Of a stretch of DNA of 38,766 nucleotides, positions 31,448 through 38,766 are shown one piece after another. The position numbers were made by a program, and so were the translations under genes. The stretch covers positions 1 through 38,766 of the forward strand of contig JACPIJ010000015.1 in assembly GCA_016188145.1 (NCBI GenBank), written 5' to 3'. The DNA is from Candidatus Woesearchaeota archaeon (GTDB lineage: Archaea > Nanobdellota > Nanobdellia > Woesearchaeales > UBA10216). The notes below the pieces were generated by a model that saw only the letters and a program-made list of their open reading frames with translations, had not been told where the DNA came from and searched no databases. Positions within the stretch are counted from its first letter, which is position 1; the number at the start of each line of letters is the position of its first letter.

Positions 31448-31479
31448 TGACCCTTTTGCGAAAAGGTTCAATCCAAAAC
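31448..31479 (+). repeat. Dispersed palindrome, copy D, upstream of rpl2
   Basis: Plus strand: TGACCCTTTT, loop GCG, AAAAGGTTCA (one mismatch), then ATCCAAAAC. It lies between rpl23 and rpl2, in opposite orientation to the operon; on the mRNA its last arm is AAAAGGGTCA, immediately before the rpl2 start and likely serving as its SD. Confidence 0.75.
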
Positions 31480-31493
31480 CTTCACACCCTCCA

Positions 31494-31751
31494 TTACATC
31501 ATTCCCAACTGGGTTGCAATATCAATGGCCGGGCTTTCTGCGCCAAGCTTGACATAAGCCTTCTTCTTCCCGGCAATTATGAACGTGTTAACGCCAATAA
31601 CCTTGACCTTGAACAGCGCTTCAACAGCGCGCTTCACGTCAGCCTTTGTTGCCTTTTTCTCAACAACAAAAAGCAGCTTGTTCTCAGCTTCCATAGTCCT
31701 GAGGCTTTTTTCCGTGCTTACCGGGTATTTGATCACGCCTTGAGCATCCAT
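31494..31751 (-). CDS. rpl23: Ribosomal protein uL23 (L23P)
   Basis: 85 residues. Archaeal L23 pattern: Y-P-V-S-T-E-K-S-L-R-T-M-E, then V-E-K-K-A-T-K-A-D-V-K-R-A-V-E-A-L-F-K-V-K-V, and K-K-A-Y-V-K-L. It sits at the tunnel exit, where SRP, NAC and SecY dock. Begins 16 bases after rpl4. Confidence 0.94.
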   Translation of the reverse strand: MDAQGVIKYPVSTEKSLRTMEAENKLLFVVEKKATKADVKRAVEALFKVKVIGVNTFIIAGKKKAYVKLGAESPAIDIATQLGMM

Positions 31752-31767
31752 TTCAGTTCACTTTCCA

Positions 31768-32577
31768 TCAGCTGAATAATTTCTCCTTTCCCAACCTTTC
31801 AATTGCAGCTGCCGTAAACAACGTCAGCCTTCCAGGGAATGTGCCGGGTGCAAGCAGGTCTGCATTCAGCCTGTTCACTACAGCCACATCAATGCCCATT
31901 ATGTTCCTTGCAGCCCTTACGAGGCTGCAGTTTTCCGATGAAACGACAAGCAAAGGCCCTGCCTTTACCCTGTACCTCCTGCCTCTCGCCTTGCCCTTCC
32001 CTGCCCTCACAGTCCTATTTGCAACCCTATTAAGCTCAGTGCCAAGGCCCAACTTGCCCAGTGCATTAACGACAGCCCTTGTTTTGCCAAGCTGCTCCAA
32101 ACCTGATGATGCAACAAACGGGTAATTCTTCGGGATGGCGTGCCCTCTCCGGCTGACGACAGAAGCCACCATTGTTGCCGCCAGCGCAGACCTTATGGCT
32201 TTCCTGTTCTCCTTCCTGTTAATCTTCTTTAAGAAAATCTTTTCCGCCTTTGGAGGATGTGCCTGCCTCCCGCCAACGGTTCCCGGAGCCAAAGCGCCCT
32301 GCCAGTTGAACTGTGTGCCGCTCCTGCTCATGGTTTTCCTTGGCACTCTTGAAATTCCGTGGCCGTAAGCTCCCTTGTAATTATGCCTGCGCCTGGAAAT
32401 TTTTGCCGAATAGCGCTTGCCTGCCTCGGGGTCTGCCCCGTAAGGCTGCCTCCTGCTGCTCTGGACAGCCAAAACAGCCCGGGCTATCAGGTCGGGGTGA
32501 AGCTCCTCTGAAAACTGCTGGGGCAGCTCGACCTCCCCGACATTTCCCTTTTCCGCATCAATGACCGGCACTTTCAT
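31768..32577 (-). CDS. rpl4: Ribosomal protein uL4 (L4P)
   Basis: 269 residues from ATG 32577, one base after the rpl3 stop; AAGG spans the preceding stop region as SD. Core: V-I-D-A-E-K-G-N-V-G-E-V-E-L-P, and the tunnel loop around G-A-Y-G-H-G-I-S-R-V-P-R and G-G-R-Q-A-H-P-P-K. L4 lines the exit tunnel constriction. Confidence 0.94.
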   Translation of the reverse strand: MKVPVIDAEKGNVGEVELPQQFSEELHPDLIARAVLAVQSSRRQPYGADPEAGKRYSAKISRRRHNYKGAYGHGISRVPRKTMSRSGTQFNWQGALAPGTVGGRQAHPPKAEKIFLKKINRKENRKAIRSALAATMVASVVSRRGHAIPKNYPFVASSGLEQLGKTRAVVNALGKLGLGTELNRVANRTVRAGKGKARGRRYRVKAGPLLVVSSENCSLVRAARNIMGIDVAVVNRLNADLLAPGTFPGRLTLFTAAAIERLGKEKLFS

Positions 32578-32578
32578 T

Positions 32579-33577
32579 TTACCTTCTTTGTTTCGATACA
32601 AGGCTGGCATACTCTATAGTCGGAGCCTGCGCAGGCAGCCTGCTGCTGGGCTTCCTTGATGGCACAAGCCTGAGCAGCCTTTTCTCCTGCCCCTGCACCG
32701 AGCCCTTTACAACAATAAAGTGCGACTTCAGCCTGCCGTAATGGATAATGCCGCCTGACATCTTAAACTCGTCAGGATTCTCCGAAAGCCTGACAATCCA
32801 CTTGTTCCTCTCGAGCCTTGAGTGAAAGCCCATCTGGCCGGCATGTGCCACAGTCCACATCCTCGGGGCAGACCAGCTGCCAAGAGAACCGGGGCCTCTC
32901 TTCGTCTTCTCAGCCTTATGCTGCCTCAGCGCAAGACCGAAGCGCTTGACAGGGCCCTGGAAGCCCTTGCCAACCGTAACCCCAAAAACGTCAACCTGCT
33001 GCCCCTCTTTCAGGACGTCCTTCACAGCAACCTCTTTCCCAAGCAGCTGCTGCGCATTCGCAAACCTCTCGGCAACATCCTTGCCGCCTACAGAAACCTC
33101 AAAAAGCTCAGGCTTTTTCTTGCCAATGGCCGTGAGCCACGGCTGCGTGTAAACATTTGCCCTCACGTCAACAATCTGTGCCAAATCAATGCCGGAAGCA
33201 TCAGCTGCTGCCGATGCCGCTTCCTTCTTGCCCAGAAGAACTATTTTTCTGCCCAGGTTCTTGTCAACCTCGCCAAAGATTTCCTTGAAAAGATTTAAAC
33301 CATTTGAAGAATTTGTGTAAATGCGTATTGACGCAACCTTGAGCGGGGGGCACTCGATAACGGTTACAGGAACAGCAACAACCTCGCCTTTCGTCATGGC
33401 GTTTGGCCTGTTGTCAACAACCATCAGGTGGGTCATGCCTGCCTTGTAGCCGGCAAAGCCCGAAAGCCTGCCTTCCGAAGGAGTGACATGATTCCTGATT
33501 CTAGGATAAGCGCGCGCAGCCCTCTTTCGAGGCCAAAACTGCAGGCTTCCCTTCCTCGGACGATTTGCCTTTGGCAT
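32579..33577 (-). CDS. rpl3: Ribosomal protein uL3 (L3P), first gene of the operon
   Basis: 332 residues, archaeal type. R-K-G-S-L-Q-F-W-P-R-K-R-A near the N-terminus, then G-Y-K-A-G-M-T-H, and the peptidyl-transferase loop around K-G-F-Q-G-P-V-K-R-F-G and W-S-A-P-R-M-W-T-V-A-H-A-G-Q-M-G-F-H-S-R. Heads an apparent operon of 24-25 genes. Its long leader (about 170 bases from the TATA box) is unusual beside the leaderless neighbours. Confidence 0.95.
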   Translation of the reverse strand: MPKANRPRKGSLQFWPRKRAARAYPRIRNHVTPSEGRLSGFAGYKAGMTHLMVVDNRPNAMTKGEVVAVPVTVIECPPLKVASIRIYTNSSNGLNLFKEIFGEVDKNLGRKIVLLGKKEAASAAADASGIDLAQIVDVRANVYTQPWLTAIGKKKPELFEVSVGGKDVAERFANAQQLLGKEVAVKDVLKEGQQVDVFGVTVGKGFQGPVKRFGLALRQHKAEKTKRGPGSLGSWSAPRMWTVAHAGQMGFHSRLERNKWIVRLSENPDEFKMSGGIIHYGRLKSHFIVVKGSVQGQEKRLLRLVPSRKPSSRLPAQAPTIEYASLVSKQRR

Positions 33578-33592
33578 TTCAAATTCACTTAC

Positions 33593-33670
33593 TCAGCATA
33601 ATAATCTCATCGCTGCCAGAAAAAGAACGCGCAGTACAGAAATCCGAGCAAATTCACTCTTGCATTCCAT
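33593..33670 (-). CDS. Possible 25-residue upstream ORF in the rpl3 leader
   Basis: ATG at 33670 to TGA at 33593-33595, ending 15 bases before the rpl3 ATG. The predicted peptide begins M-E-C-K-S-E-F-A-R and ends in a hydrophobic stretch, L-F-L-A-A-M-R-L-L-C. No good SD precedes it. It may be a leader peptide or chance. Confidence 0.25.
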   Translation of the reverse strand: MECKSEFARISVLRVLFLAAMRLLC

Positions 33671-33726
33671 CTCTGCAACAGAGAAAACCCTCTGTGCGAA
33701 AACTGAACAGCTCAGGATAGGCCGTA

Positions 33727-33746
33727 CTGAAAAGGTTCCTTTTCAG
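33727..33746 (-). promoter_or_regulatory. Perfect hairpin at the predicted 5' end of the ribosomal protein mRNA
   Basis: CTGAAAAGG-AA-CCTTTTCAG on the minus strand. The TATA box at 33771-33779 predicts a start near 33747-33750, so the hairpin would be the first structure of the transcript, a candidate for mRNA stability or autogenous control. Confidence 0.5.
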
Positions 33747-33770
33747 GCTGTAGTCGAGAATCAGCAGGTT

Positions 33771-33779
33771 ATTTATAAA
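33771..33779 (-). promoter_or_regulatory. TATA box of the ribosomal protein operon
   Basis: TTTATAAAT on the minus strand, about 200 bases upstream of the rpl3 ATG and 23 bases from the end of the preceding gene. Confidence 0.55.
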
Positions 33780-33802
33780 GATTGCTGTTTTGGGTTTTTC
33801 AC

Positions 33803-34357
33803 TTACGATAGCCTTCCGAGGCGATTTTTCCTTCTGTTCCTCCCTATCTTTCTGCTGTTATTAGATGAAGAAGATACGGTAAAGGCTCTAGAAGCAAATG
33901 ACGCAAGCAGCGGCATCATAAAAGAGACGCCGTAACTTAGGCTTACAAGCAGGGGATTATACCTGTAACCTATTCCAATTGCAGAAGAAAGGTTATTGGC
34001 TGCCGCGCTTATGATGAAGAGATTGACCATTGCAGCCGCAGGCACAAGGAGCCATGCGAAGAAGTGGTGCCTCGGCTCAAGGTTATCTATCAGGCTGACA
34101 AGCCTGTAAGTGACATAACCGAAGAAAAGCCCCATTGCCGCAACAAAGAAAAGGGCCTTCTGGCCGCCAATTGCGAACTGAACAACGGCAGCCGAAATTG
34201 TTGCCAGCATATTAAGAACAACCAGAGCCAGCAGGGTGAGCCAGTAAAGCGCAAGCCCCGAGTTCCGGTGCATGGAATGACCCTTCAGCCCGGCAGAAGC
34301 CAGCACAACTGGCTTTTTCATAATCTTCCGGGCCGAGCCAGCAGCTTTCGCACTCAC
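33803..34357 (-). CDS. Small polytopic membrane protein
   Basis: 184 residues with about four hydrophobic helices (around Y-W-L-T-L-L-A-L-V-V-L, A-L-F-F-V-A-A-M-G-L-F-F, F-A-W-L-L-V-P-A-A-A-M-V and S-Y-G-V-S-F-M-M-P-L), and a basic Ser/Asn/Arg tail on the inside. It starts at a GTG (34357); ATGs at 34321 and later are alternatives. No family recognised. Upstream of the ribosomal protein operon and in the same direction. Confidence 0.6.
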   Translation of the reverse strand: MSAKAAGSARKIMKKPVVLASAGLKGHSMHRNSGLALYWLTLLALVVLNMLATISAAVVQFAIGGQKALFFVAAMGLFFGYVTYRLVSLIDNLEPRHHFFAWLLVPAAAMVNLFIISAAANNLSSAIGIGYRYNPLLVSLSYGVSFMMPLLASFASRAFTVSSSSNNSRKIGRNRRKNRLGRLS

Positions 34358-34435
34358 CCTTTTTCTAATCCTCTTCCTAAGCCTGCTTTTTTTTACAATA
34401 ATAACGCACCCCTTTTTGCTATGTTACTGTGATAT

Positions 34436-34900
34436 CTAGCTTTCCTCTTCTTCCCCGCCCCCTATAAGCTTCTCAGCGTCCTCAACAAACTGCTTGACCT
34501 TGAAAAAAAGCTCCTTTGCCTTGTCTATGTCCATCGTAAAGATGCCTTCATCTGTCATCGCTGTCATCGTAACATGCCTTCTGTACTCGCTGCTCTTCTT
34601 GTACTCTGCCCTGCTCGCTTTTCTCAGGAGCGTGTACAAAGAGACCATCTCGGCAACCACATCGCCGTAAGCCTTCTTCAGCGCATTGCTTTTCAGCCCA
34701 ATATTTGCAGGCTTTTCAGAAATCAGCTTCTTGTCAATTGCGTGGTCAAGAAGCTTATCGATAACAAAGTCAATGCAGCTTATCAGCCTGTCAATTACGC
34801 TTTTTATAACGTCCACTGTCCTTGTGTACTTGAGGCTGACATAGATAAGGTGGTCAGCACGCTTTAATTCTTCCCTGGCCTCTTCCAAAAACACCTTCAT
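34436..34900 (-). CDS. Small all-helical protein, HEPN-like, member 1
   Basis: 154 residues from ATG 34900. Helix-rich: E-E-A-R-E-E-L-K-R-A-D-H-L-I-Y-V-S-L-K-Y-style N-terminus, a middle K-A-Y-G-D-V-V-A-E-M region, and an acidic end G-G-G-E-E-E-E-S. The start R-A-D-H-L-x-x-x-x-x matches T-A-D-H-L-V-S-I in the next gene, so the pair are paralogues. I would compare them with small helical HEPN-like proteins of archaea. It overlaps the upstream gene by 47 bases, implying coupling. Role unknown. Confidence 0.65.
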   Translation of the reverse strand: MKVFLEEAREELKRADHLIYVSLKYTRTVDVIKSVIDRLISCIDFVIDKLLDHAIDKKLISEKPANIGLKSNALKKAYGDVVAEMVSLYTLLRKASRAEYKKSSEYRRHVTMTAMTDEGIFTMDIDKAKELFFKVKQFVEDAEKLIGGGEEEES

Positions 34901-35369
34901 ACCTTGATACGACCTCCTCCTCAACGTCACTCAACATCCTTTTGACAACGGCAACATACGACTTTATCTGCATTAACGTTATTTTCCTGAAGCGGTAAGT
35001 GTCAGAACAAATGACGAGGCAGTCCTTTCTCGAAAATTCCATAGTGCTTGCCCCGTGGTCATCATGCAGCAACTTAAGCTCACCCATAACGGCACCGTAA
35101 TCACTGCTTAAGCCATACCTTGGCATACACCTTGACTTGAACCAGTAAATCATTGAGTCATAATCTTCCTTAAACCTCGGCAGCCTTTTGAACGCGCTCT
35201 CATAATGAAGCAGCGAAGCCATCAGGCTTTTAGCCGCAGCGAAAAGGCTTTCAATGGCCGTAAGCAAAAGCTTGTTGTCTTTCACGAGAGGGAATGTTAT
35301 TGAAACCAGGTGGTCTGCCGTCATCAGCTGCTGCCTCCCGGCTGACAACTCCTCATGGAACCTCTCCAT
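34854..35369 (-). CDS. Small all-helical protein, HEPN-like, member 2
   Basis: 171 residues. A-D-H-L-V-S-I-T-F-P-L-V-K-D-N-K-L-L-L-T near residue 18, then a Leu/Ala-rich helix and a Tyr/Phe-rich region with H-D-D-H-G-A-S. A TATA box (35391-35400) lies 22-31 bases before the ATG, so the transcript is near leaderless. It is the first gene of a two-gene unit with its paralogue. Function unknown. Confidence 0.68.
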   Translation of the reverse strand: MERFHEELSAGRQQLMTADHLVSITFPLVKDNKLLLTAIESLFAAAKSLMASLLHYESAFKRLPRFKEDYDSMIYWFKSRCMPRYGLSSDYGAVMGELKLLHDDHGASTMEFSRKDCLVICSDTYRFRKITLMQIKSYVAVVKRMLSDVEEEVVSRYEGVFGRGQGRIKAC

Positions 35370-35390
35370 TACATACGGTATAGCTGGCTA

Positions 35391-35400
35391 ATTATATAAA
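35391..35400 (-). promoter_or_regulatory. TATA box of the helical-protein pair
   Basis: TTTATATAAT on the minus strand, 22-31 bases before the ATG at 35369. Confidence 0.55.
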
Positions 35401-35430
35401 CGTTATTAACAATAGCCGCTGTTACCAAGC

Positions 35431-35790
35431 TCACCCCCTTTTTTCGCCAAACAGCAAAATTGCGGCTGCCAAGTCGCCATTAACCTTGGCAAGGGCAGCC
35501 TTTGCCTCAGCCTCAGATGCGCCGGTTTGGTCAACAACGGTTTTTACGTCGTCATCGCTGAATAATTGCTGCTGTGACTGCAATGTTTTTCTTTCGGACT
35601 GCTCTCCGGCAACCTGGAAGGTTTCCTGCCCCATCATGCTGACTTTCGTAACCGAAGGATTGGCTATCACTATCTCGCTGTCGCTGCCTTTCAGCTTTAT
35701 CACAACCTCTTTCGCATCAATCGGCTGCTGCTGCACTCCCAGCTTGCGCATCGCAGCTTCCATGGCTCTTTTGTCCATTCCGGGAAACAT
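35431..35790 (-). CDS. nac: Nascent polypeptide-associated complex protein (aNAC)
   Basis: 119 residues, usual archaeal length. NAC domain (about 30-75: D-A-K-E-V-V-I-K-L, then V-T-K-V-S-M-M-G-Q-E-T-F-Q-V-A-G-E) and C-terminal UBA (V-V-D-Q-T-G-A-S-E-A-E-A-K-A-A-L-A-K-V-N-G-D-L-A-A-A-I). It homodimerises and binds nascent chains at the ribosome exit. TATA box 26-34 bases upstream. Confidence 0.93.
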   Translation of the reverse strand: MFPGMDKRAMEAAMRKLGVQQQPIDAKEVVIKLKGSDSEIVIANPSVTKVSMMGQETFQVAGEQSERKTLQSQQQLFSDDDVKTVVDQTGASEAEAKAALAKVNGDLAAAILLFGEKRG

Positions 35791-35815
35791 AGAAAGAAAA
35801 AGGCAGCTGATTCTG

Positions 35816-35824
35816 TTATTAAAT
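35816..35824 (-). promoter_or_regulatory. TATA box of the aNAC gene
   Basis: ATTTAATAA on the minus strand, 26-34 bases before the ATG at 35790. Confidence 0.5.
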
Positions 35825-35861
35825 GTTGCTTTTTTTATGCCGGGCTAGCATCTGTGCCGGC

Positions 35862-36014
35862 TCAGAAAATCCTGATAAGAAGCTCCAAAGCTATTACTGC
35901 AATGGCAAATGCAACTACGTGAATTGGCTTAATCTGGATCTTGCTCTTGTACTCGTTGTAGTACCTTACCAATCCGCCCTGCGAAGAGGGCATGCTGATT
36001 CTTTCGTCTGCCAT
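35862..36014 (-). CDS. secG: Preprotein translocase subunit Sec61 beta (SecG-like)
   Basis: 50 residues. The cytoplasmic N-terminus ends in M-P-S-S-Q-G-G-L-V-R-Y-Y-N-E-Y, the conserved archaeal Sec61 beta segment before the membrane, followed by I-K-P-I-H-V-V-A-F-A-I-A-V-I-A and a short end L-L-I-R-I-F. It is the small third subunit of the SecYE channel at 19459-20838. A TATA box at 36034-36044 lies 20-30 bases before the ATG. Confidence 0.92.
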   Translation of the reverse strand: MADERISMPSSQGGLVRYYNEYKSKIQIKPIHVVAFAIAVIALELLIRIF

Positions 36015-36033
36015 GGTTTATGACAAGATGTAG

Positions 36034-36044
36034 TAATATAAAAA
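36034..36044 (-). promoter_or_regulatory. TATA box of Sec61 beta
   Basis: TTTTTATATTA on the minus strand, 20-30 bases before the ATG at 36014. Confidence 0.5.
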
Positions 36045-36075
36045 TTTTACCACCGCAAGATGATAGAGGATTTTT

Positions 36076-36165
36076 AAACAACAGAATTTCACTCATCTAT
36101 GATGAGTGGGGTTCTGTGTGCTCAAAAACCACATGCCACCGGTCTCTGACCGGTGGTTTTTGACA
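36076..36165 (+). repeat. Hairpin repeat, copy 2 (90 bases)
   Basis: Same ends and hairpins as the copy at 15084-15206 but without its 33-base middle. First hairpin: ACAGAATTTCACTCATC pairs with GATGAGTGGGGTTCTGT; one C-G pair of copy 1 is U-G here, so structure is kept. Second hairpin: CCACCGGT-CTCTG-ACCGGTGG bracketed by TCAAAAA and TTTTTGA. It lies 16 bases after the stop of the gene at 36182-36814 and could act as a terminator for it. Confidence 0.8.
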
Positions 36166-36181
36166 CGAAACTGTCTTTGGC

Positions 36182-36814
36182 TTATAGGCTTGTGCCTCGC
36201 GCCCTTTCATAGTATATCGCTGCCATCTGCCTAAGCACCATTTGCGCTTTTTCTATAGCGTAATCAGGAGGTGGCATTATTCCTCTTTTAACACTGTTTA
36301 CAAAGTTCATGGCAGCATCGATGTGAGCCCTCATTATGGTGCTGACCTCTGTCGCGCCGACAATTGTTACGTAACAACCAGTTCCATCTTCATACGGTTC
36401 AGCATGATGTGGTTGGGCGCAGGATGCCATTTCCGTAAGAGCGGCCATTACTACAGAAGCTAAACCATTCAGTTTCTCACTTCCCAGCTTTAAAATTGTA
36501 GCTTTTGTGTGGCGAACTGGAAGCCTTTCCTCAGGAACAAAAACATCAAGTTCTTGAGCTGCTGTTTCATAAACTTCAGCCAGTTGAAGATTAACCTGTT
36601 TCTTATAATCTCTCAGTTTCCCAACAAAATTCGCTCGGTCTGGGTAGACATTCATCATAGCCATTATGGTGTCAATAACTTCCTTAGGGTTTGGGTAAGA
36701 ATTCAGCCTAGCTTTCAGCTCTTCAATAAGTTTCTCACTGTCTTTGCCAGCCCCCGCCATACCTCTAAGCTTTTCAATTAACTCCTCAATGTTCGGGTCA
36801 GGGTCAGCATTCAT
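36182..36814 (-). CDS. Helical protein of unknown function
   Basis: 210 residues from ATG 36814, chosen because a TATA box (36837-36847) lies 23-33 bases upstream; a longer reading from 36865 would start before the promoter. Acidic N-terminus (M-N-A-D-P-D-P-N-I-E-E-L-I-E-K-L-R), then several amphipathic helices with A-Q-E-L-D-V-F-V-P-E-E-R-L-P and a C-terminal A-E-V-S-like T-E-V-S-T-I-M-R-A-H-I-D-A-A-M-N-F-V-N-S-V region. No signal peptide or membrane helix. Family not recognised. Confidence 0.6.
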   Translation of the reverse strand: MNADPDPNIEELIEKLRGMAGAGKDSEKLIEELKARLNSYPNPKEVIDTIMAMMNVYPDRANFVGKLRDYKKQVNLQLAEVYETAAQELDVFVPEERLPVRHTKATILKLGSEKLNGLASVVMAALTEMASCAQPHHAEPYEDGTGCYVTIVGATEVSTIMRAHIDAAMNFVNSVKRGIMPPPDYAIEKAQMVLRQMAAIYYERARGTSL

Positions 36815-36836
36815 AATGTTCCCACTAAGAGGTAGT

Positions 36837-36847
36837 GATATATAAAG
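36837..36847 (-). promoter_or_regulatory. TATA box of the unknown helical gene
   Basis: CTTTATATATC on the minus strand, 23-33 bases before the ATG at 36814, which also decides that start. Confidence 0.55.
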
Positions 36848-36886
36848 ATTTCTATTGTGGGGCATATAATGGAGTATTTACTGAAC

Positions 36887-37513
36887 TTAAGCCTGTAGGG
36901 TCTTCATCCTCTTCAGCCTTGAGAAGTTCTCCCTTTCCATCTCCTCAAGCCTGAACCTGATGTATGCGGCAGTTTTTTCAAGGCTCGGGATGGTAAGGAG
37001 TTCCAAGGCATTCACCTTTCTTTTTGTCTTTTCAATCTCCTTCAGCAGCTTTTTAAGCGTAAGTTCAATCTCCGCTGCCGCCACTACTTTTTCAACTACA
37101 ATTTCGTAAGCCATTGCCGCTTCGTCTATCTTTGACGTGGCTGAAAGAATGCCGTAGCCCCTCTCGAACACGCTTTTTTTGAACTCCGGAAAGCTGATTT
37201 TCGGAACCTTCACTCCCATGATGTTTTTCATTGCGACTTCAACGATGGGCAGGCTTTTGAGCGCCATAGAGATGGACCTTATGGCGAGGTCTCCATCAAT
37301 CGCTCTGGCAATGTTTACTTTTTGAAGCGCAACAGCATAAGCAGCGACTAAATCCTTCCTTATGTCTTTCGCCAATTTGAGCACGTTGAAGAACTCAAGA
37401 ATTAAGCCATCACGTTTCTTCTTCAGAAGATTATGGCCTGTCTTTGCCAGCTTTATCTTCCTTTTGAGAAGCAAAAGCTCAGACCTTGTTGCCTTGACGT
37501 TAATGCTTGCCAT
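36887..37513 (-). CDS. atpD: A-type ATP synthase subunit D
   Basis: 208 residues. Central-stalk rotor subunit (V/A-type subunit D): the two long helices are seen, N-terminal [27 protein letters not shown]-like and C-terminal [13 protein letters not shown]. It couples ATP turnover in A3B3 to the membrane ring. It overlaps the atpB stop by 14 bases, as expected for the atp operon order B-D. Confidence 0.93.
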   Translation of the reverse strand: MASINVKATRSELLLLKRKIKLAKTGHNLLKKKRDGLILEFFNVLKLAKDIRKDLVAAYAVALQKVNIARAIDGDLAIRSISMALKSLPIVEVAMKNIMGVKVPKISFPEFKKSVFERGYGILSATSKIDEAAMAYEIVVEKVVAAAEIELTLKKLLKEIEKTKRKVNALELLTIPSLEKTAAYIRFRLEEMERENFSRLKRMKTLQA

Positions 37514-38039
37514 AGTGCTTCTTCCTGAACTCAGGGCTTATCCTAGTCAGCTCGTTCTCGGGAAGCTCGGAAAGCAGGCACCAGCCGATATCAAGCGTTT
37601 TTTCTATGTCGCGGTCCTCGTTGCGGCTCTGCTTAACAAACCTCGCCTCAAAATCAGCGGCAAATTTCAAAACCTTCCTCTCCCTTTCGGAAAGCGACTC
37701 CTCTCCAACAATAGCAACCAGGCCGCGAAGGTCTTTTCCCTCTGCATAAAGCGCATACATCTGGTCTGAAACCTGCTTGTGGTCTTCCCGGGTCTTGCCA
37801 GGGCCTATGCCGAGGTTCATCAGCCTGCTTAGAGACGGGAGAACGTCAATCGGCGGGTATACGTTACGGCTGTGAAGCTCCCTGCTAAGAACAATCTGCC
37901 CTTCGGTAATGTAGCCTGTAAGATCCGGAATGGGATGCGTTATGTCATCGCCAACCATAGTCAATATTGGCAACTGGGTTATGCTGCCCTTTTTGCCTTT
38001 GATAATTCCAGCACGCTCATAGAGCATAGCGAGGTCAGT
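37500..38039 (-). CDS. atpB: A-type ATP synthase subunit B, C-extein (3' part)
   Basis: The last 179 residues of the non-catalytic B subunit, beginning [14 protein letters not shown] and including [29 protein letters not shown] and the C-terminal L-S-R-E-L-H-S-R. Homologues read G-Y-M-Y-T-D-L-A here, so the intein is inserted before the Thr of that motif. The N-extein is beyond the window. A splicing intein precedes it. Confidence 0.93.
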   Translation of the reverse strand, partial: TDLAMLYERAGIIKGKKGSITQLPILTMVGDDITHPIPDLTGYITEGQIVLSRELHSRNVYPPIDVLPSLSRLMNLGIGPGKTREDHKQVSDQMYALYAEGKDLRGLVAIVGEESLSERERKVLKFAADFEARFVKQSRNEDRDIEKTLDIGWCLLSELPENELTRISPEFRKKHYGKH

Positions 38040-38766
38040 GTTATGCAGCAACATATTCCCGCATGCATCAACAAAGTTCTGATTACCCTCAACAGATAGG
38101 TCATAAACATACTCTTCTGTTGGGTCAACAAGTTCAACTTTTTTCACTTTACACCCCATTACATCATTCACAATACTGTGTTTTTGTTTTAGCTTTGTTG
38201 ACAGATAAACCTTCCATGCATCTCTACCCTTCCATTTATACAAGGTGGGTATCCTATCTGGGAACAAAATCCTAGACAATACCATTAAATCGTCCCGCAG
38301 ACCCGGGCTTACAGTTACCATATCATACTGCTTAACTTTATATCTCGGATCTTGTGACTTCCCATCACCTGCGTAGTATGCTTTAAAGAACGCGAGCTTT
38401 GCATTTGTAGATGCTGTAAAAAGCACGTTAGGAACTCTTTTTGATGCCGACTTATGCCCACAGCCAAGTATGCTAACTAAAGAGTCATAGTACTTCCTTC
38501 CCCCGATGGAGGTACGTATTGTACCAGACCTCTTATCAGACACAAATACGGAAGGAGTGGCATTAAACTCCTCAGCATAGCTTTGCACAATCTCACTGAT
38601 TACTTCTTTTGAATTGTTATCTATTCTTACGTAATGGCAGAAACAGTTCTTCTCCTTATCTTCATACCTTAAGGCGTGTCCTTCTGAAACATAGTAGCCT
38701 GCCAATTTGGCAAGAGAATCGCTCATCACATTTTTTTCAGTGACTTCTGGTATCCTATTAACGTGA
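38040..38766 (-). other. Intein with LAGLIDADG endonuclease inside atpB (3' part)
   Basis: The frame is open to the window edge and continuous with the atpB extein. LAGLIDADG-type blocks: [11 protein letters not shown] and [13 protein letters not shown]. The C-terminal splicing blocks are [13 protein letters not shown] then M-L-L-H-N, with the penultimate His and terminal Asn, and the +1 residue is Thr, so the chemistry for splicing is intact. The N-terminal splicing half lies outside the window. Confidence 0.9.

Noticed and set aside
36076-36165. C/D-box sRNA: the repeat has ATGATGA and CTGA motifs in order
   Set aside because: The motifs fall inside strong hairpins (loop and stem), without terminal C/D stem or a second box pair, so a palindromic repeat explains them better.

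Overview
The window is archaeal. It carries archaeal-type ribosomal proteins (S4e, L32e, L19e, S14 with a zinc ribbon), aIF1/SUI1, pelota, aNAC, Sec61 beta, an A-type ATP synthase, archaeal PheS/PheT, a TrmB-family regulator and a fused ADP-forming acetyl-CoA synthetase. Promoters look like TATA boxes about 25 bases upstream of starts, and Shine-Dalgarno (SD) motifs such as GGTGA and GGAGG precede operon-internal genes. The gene style (small secreted proteins with one membrane anchor, Ala/Lys-rich ribosomal protein tails, no adk beside secY) suggests a DPANN-like or related lineage, but that is a low-confidence inference.

Layout. 1-222: C-terminus of the replication factor C small subunit. 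305-3205: a 966-residue coiled-coil protein. 3239-10364: a surface cluster with two paralogous lipoproteins, a CARDB-like Cys-rich secreted protein, a polytopic membrane protein with a large outer domain, and a single-pass protein. 10432-11466: pelota, convergent with the acetyl-CoA synthetase (11481-13727). 13935-14756: TrmB-like regulator behind a palindromic candidate operator. 14757-15391: palindromes and a broken gene interrupted by a repeat. 15392-18659: pheS-pheT. 18661-33577, minus strand: a nearly complete S10/spc-type ribosomal protein operon in archaeal order (L3-L4-L23-L2-S19-L22-S3-L29-SUI1-S17-L14-L24-S4e-L5-S14-S8-L6-L32e-L19e-L18-S5-L30-L15-secY-EMC3-like). The RNase P Rpp29 gene often found between SUI1 and S17 is absent. 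33803-36814, minus strand: small membrane and helical proteins, aNAC, Sec61 beta and an unknown gene. 36887-38766, minus strand: A-ATPase subunits D and B, with B interrupted by an intein that runs off the window edge.

The striking layer is not a gene set but palindromic DNA that moves into and around genes. (i) A cassette of four consecutive hairpins sits in frame inside pheS, and a second, sequence-diverged but structure-matched cassette sits in frame in the rps17 N-terminal region. (ii) A family of about 32-base palindromes (stem TGACCTT.../AAACCTT..., tail ATCAAAAA) occurs six times, several beginning exactly on a stop codon, one inside a coding sequence, and two carrying the ribosome binding site of a ribosomal protein gene. 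(iii) A 90/123-base two- or three-hairpin repeat occurs twice, one copy interrupting a gene. These look like dispersed, structure-selected mini-elements that are tolerated in frame in essential genes.
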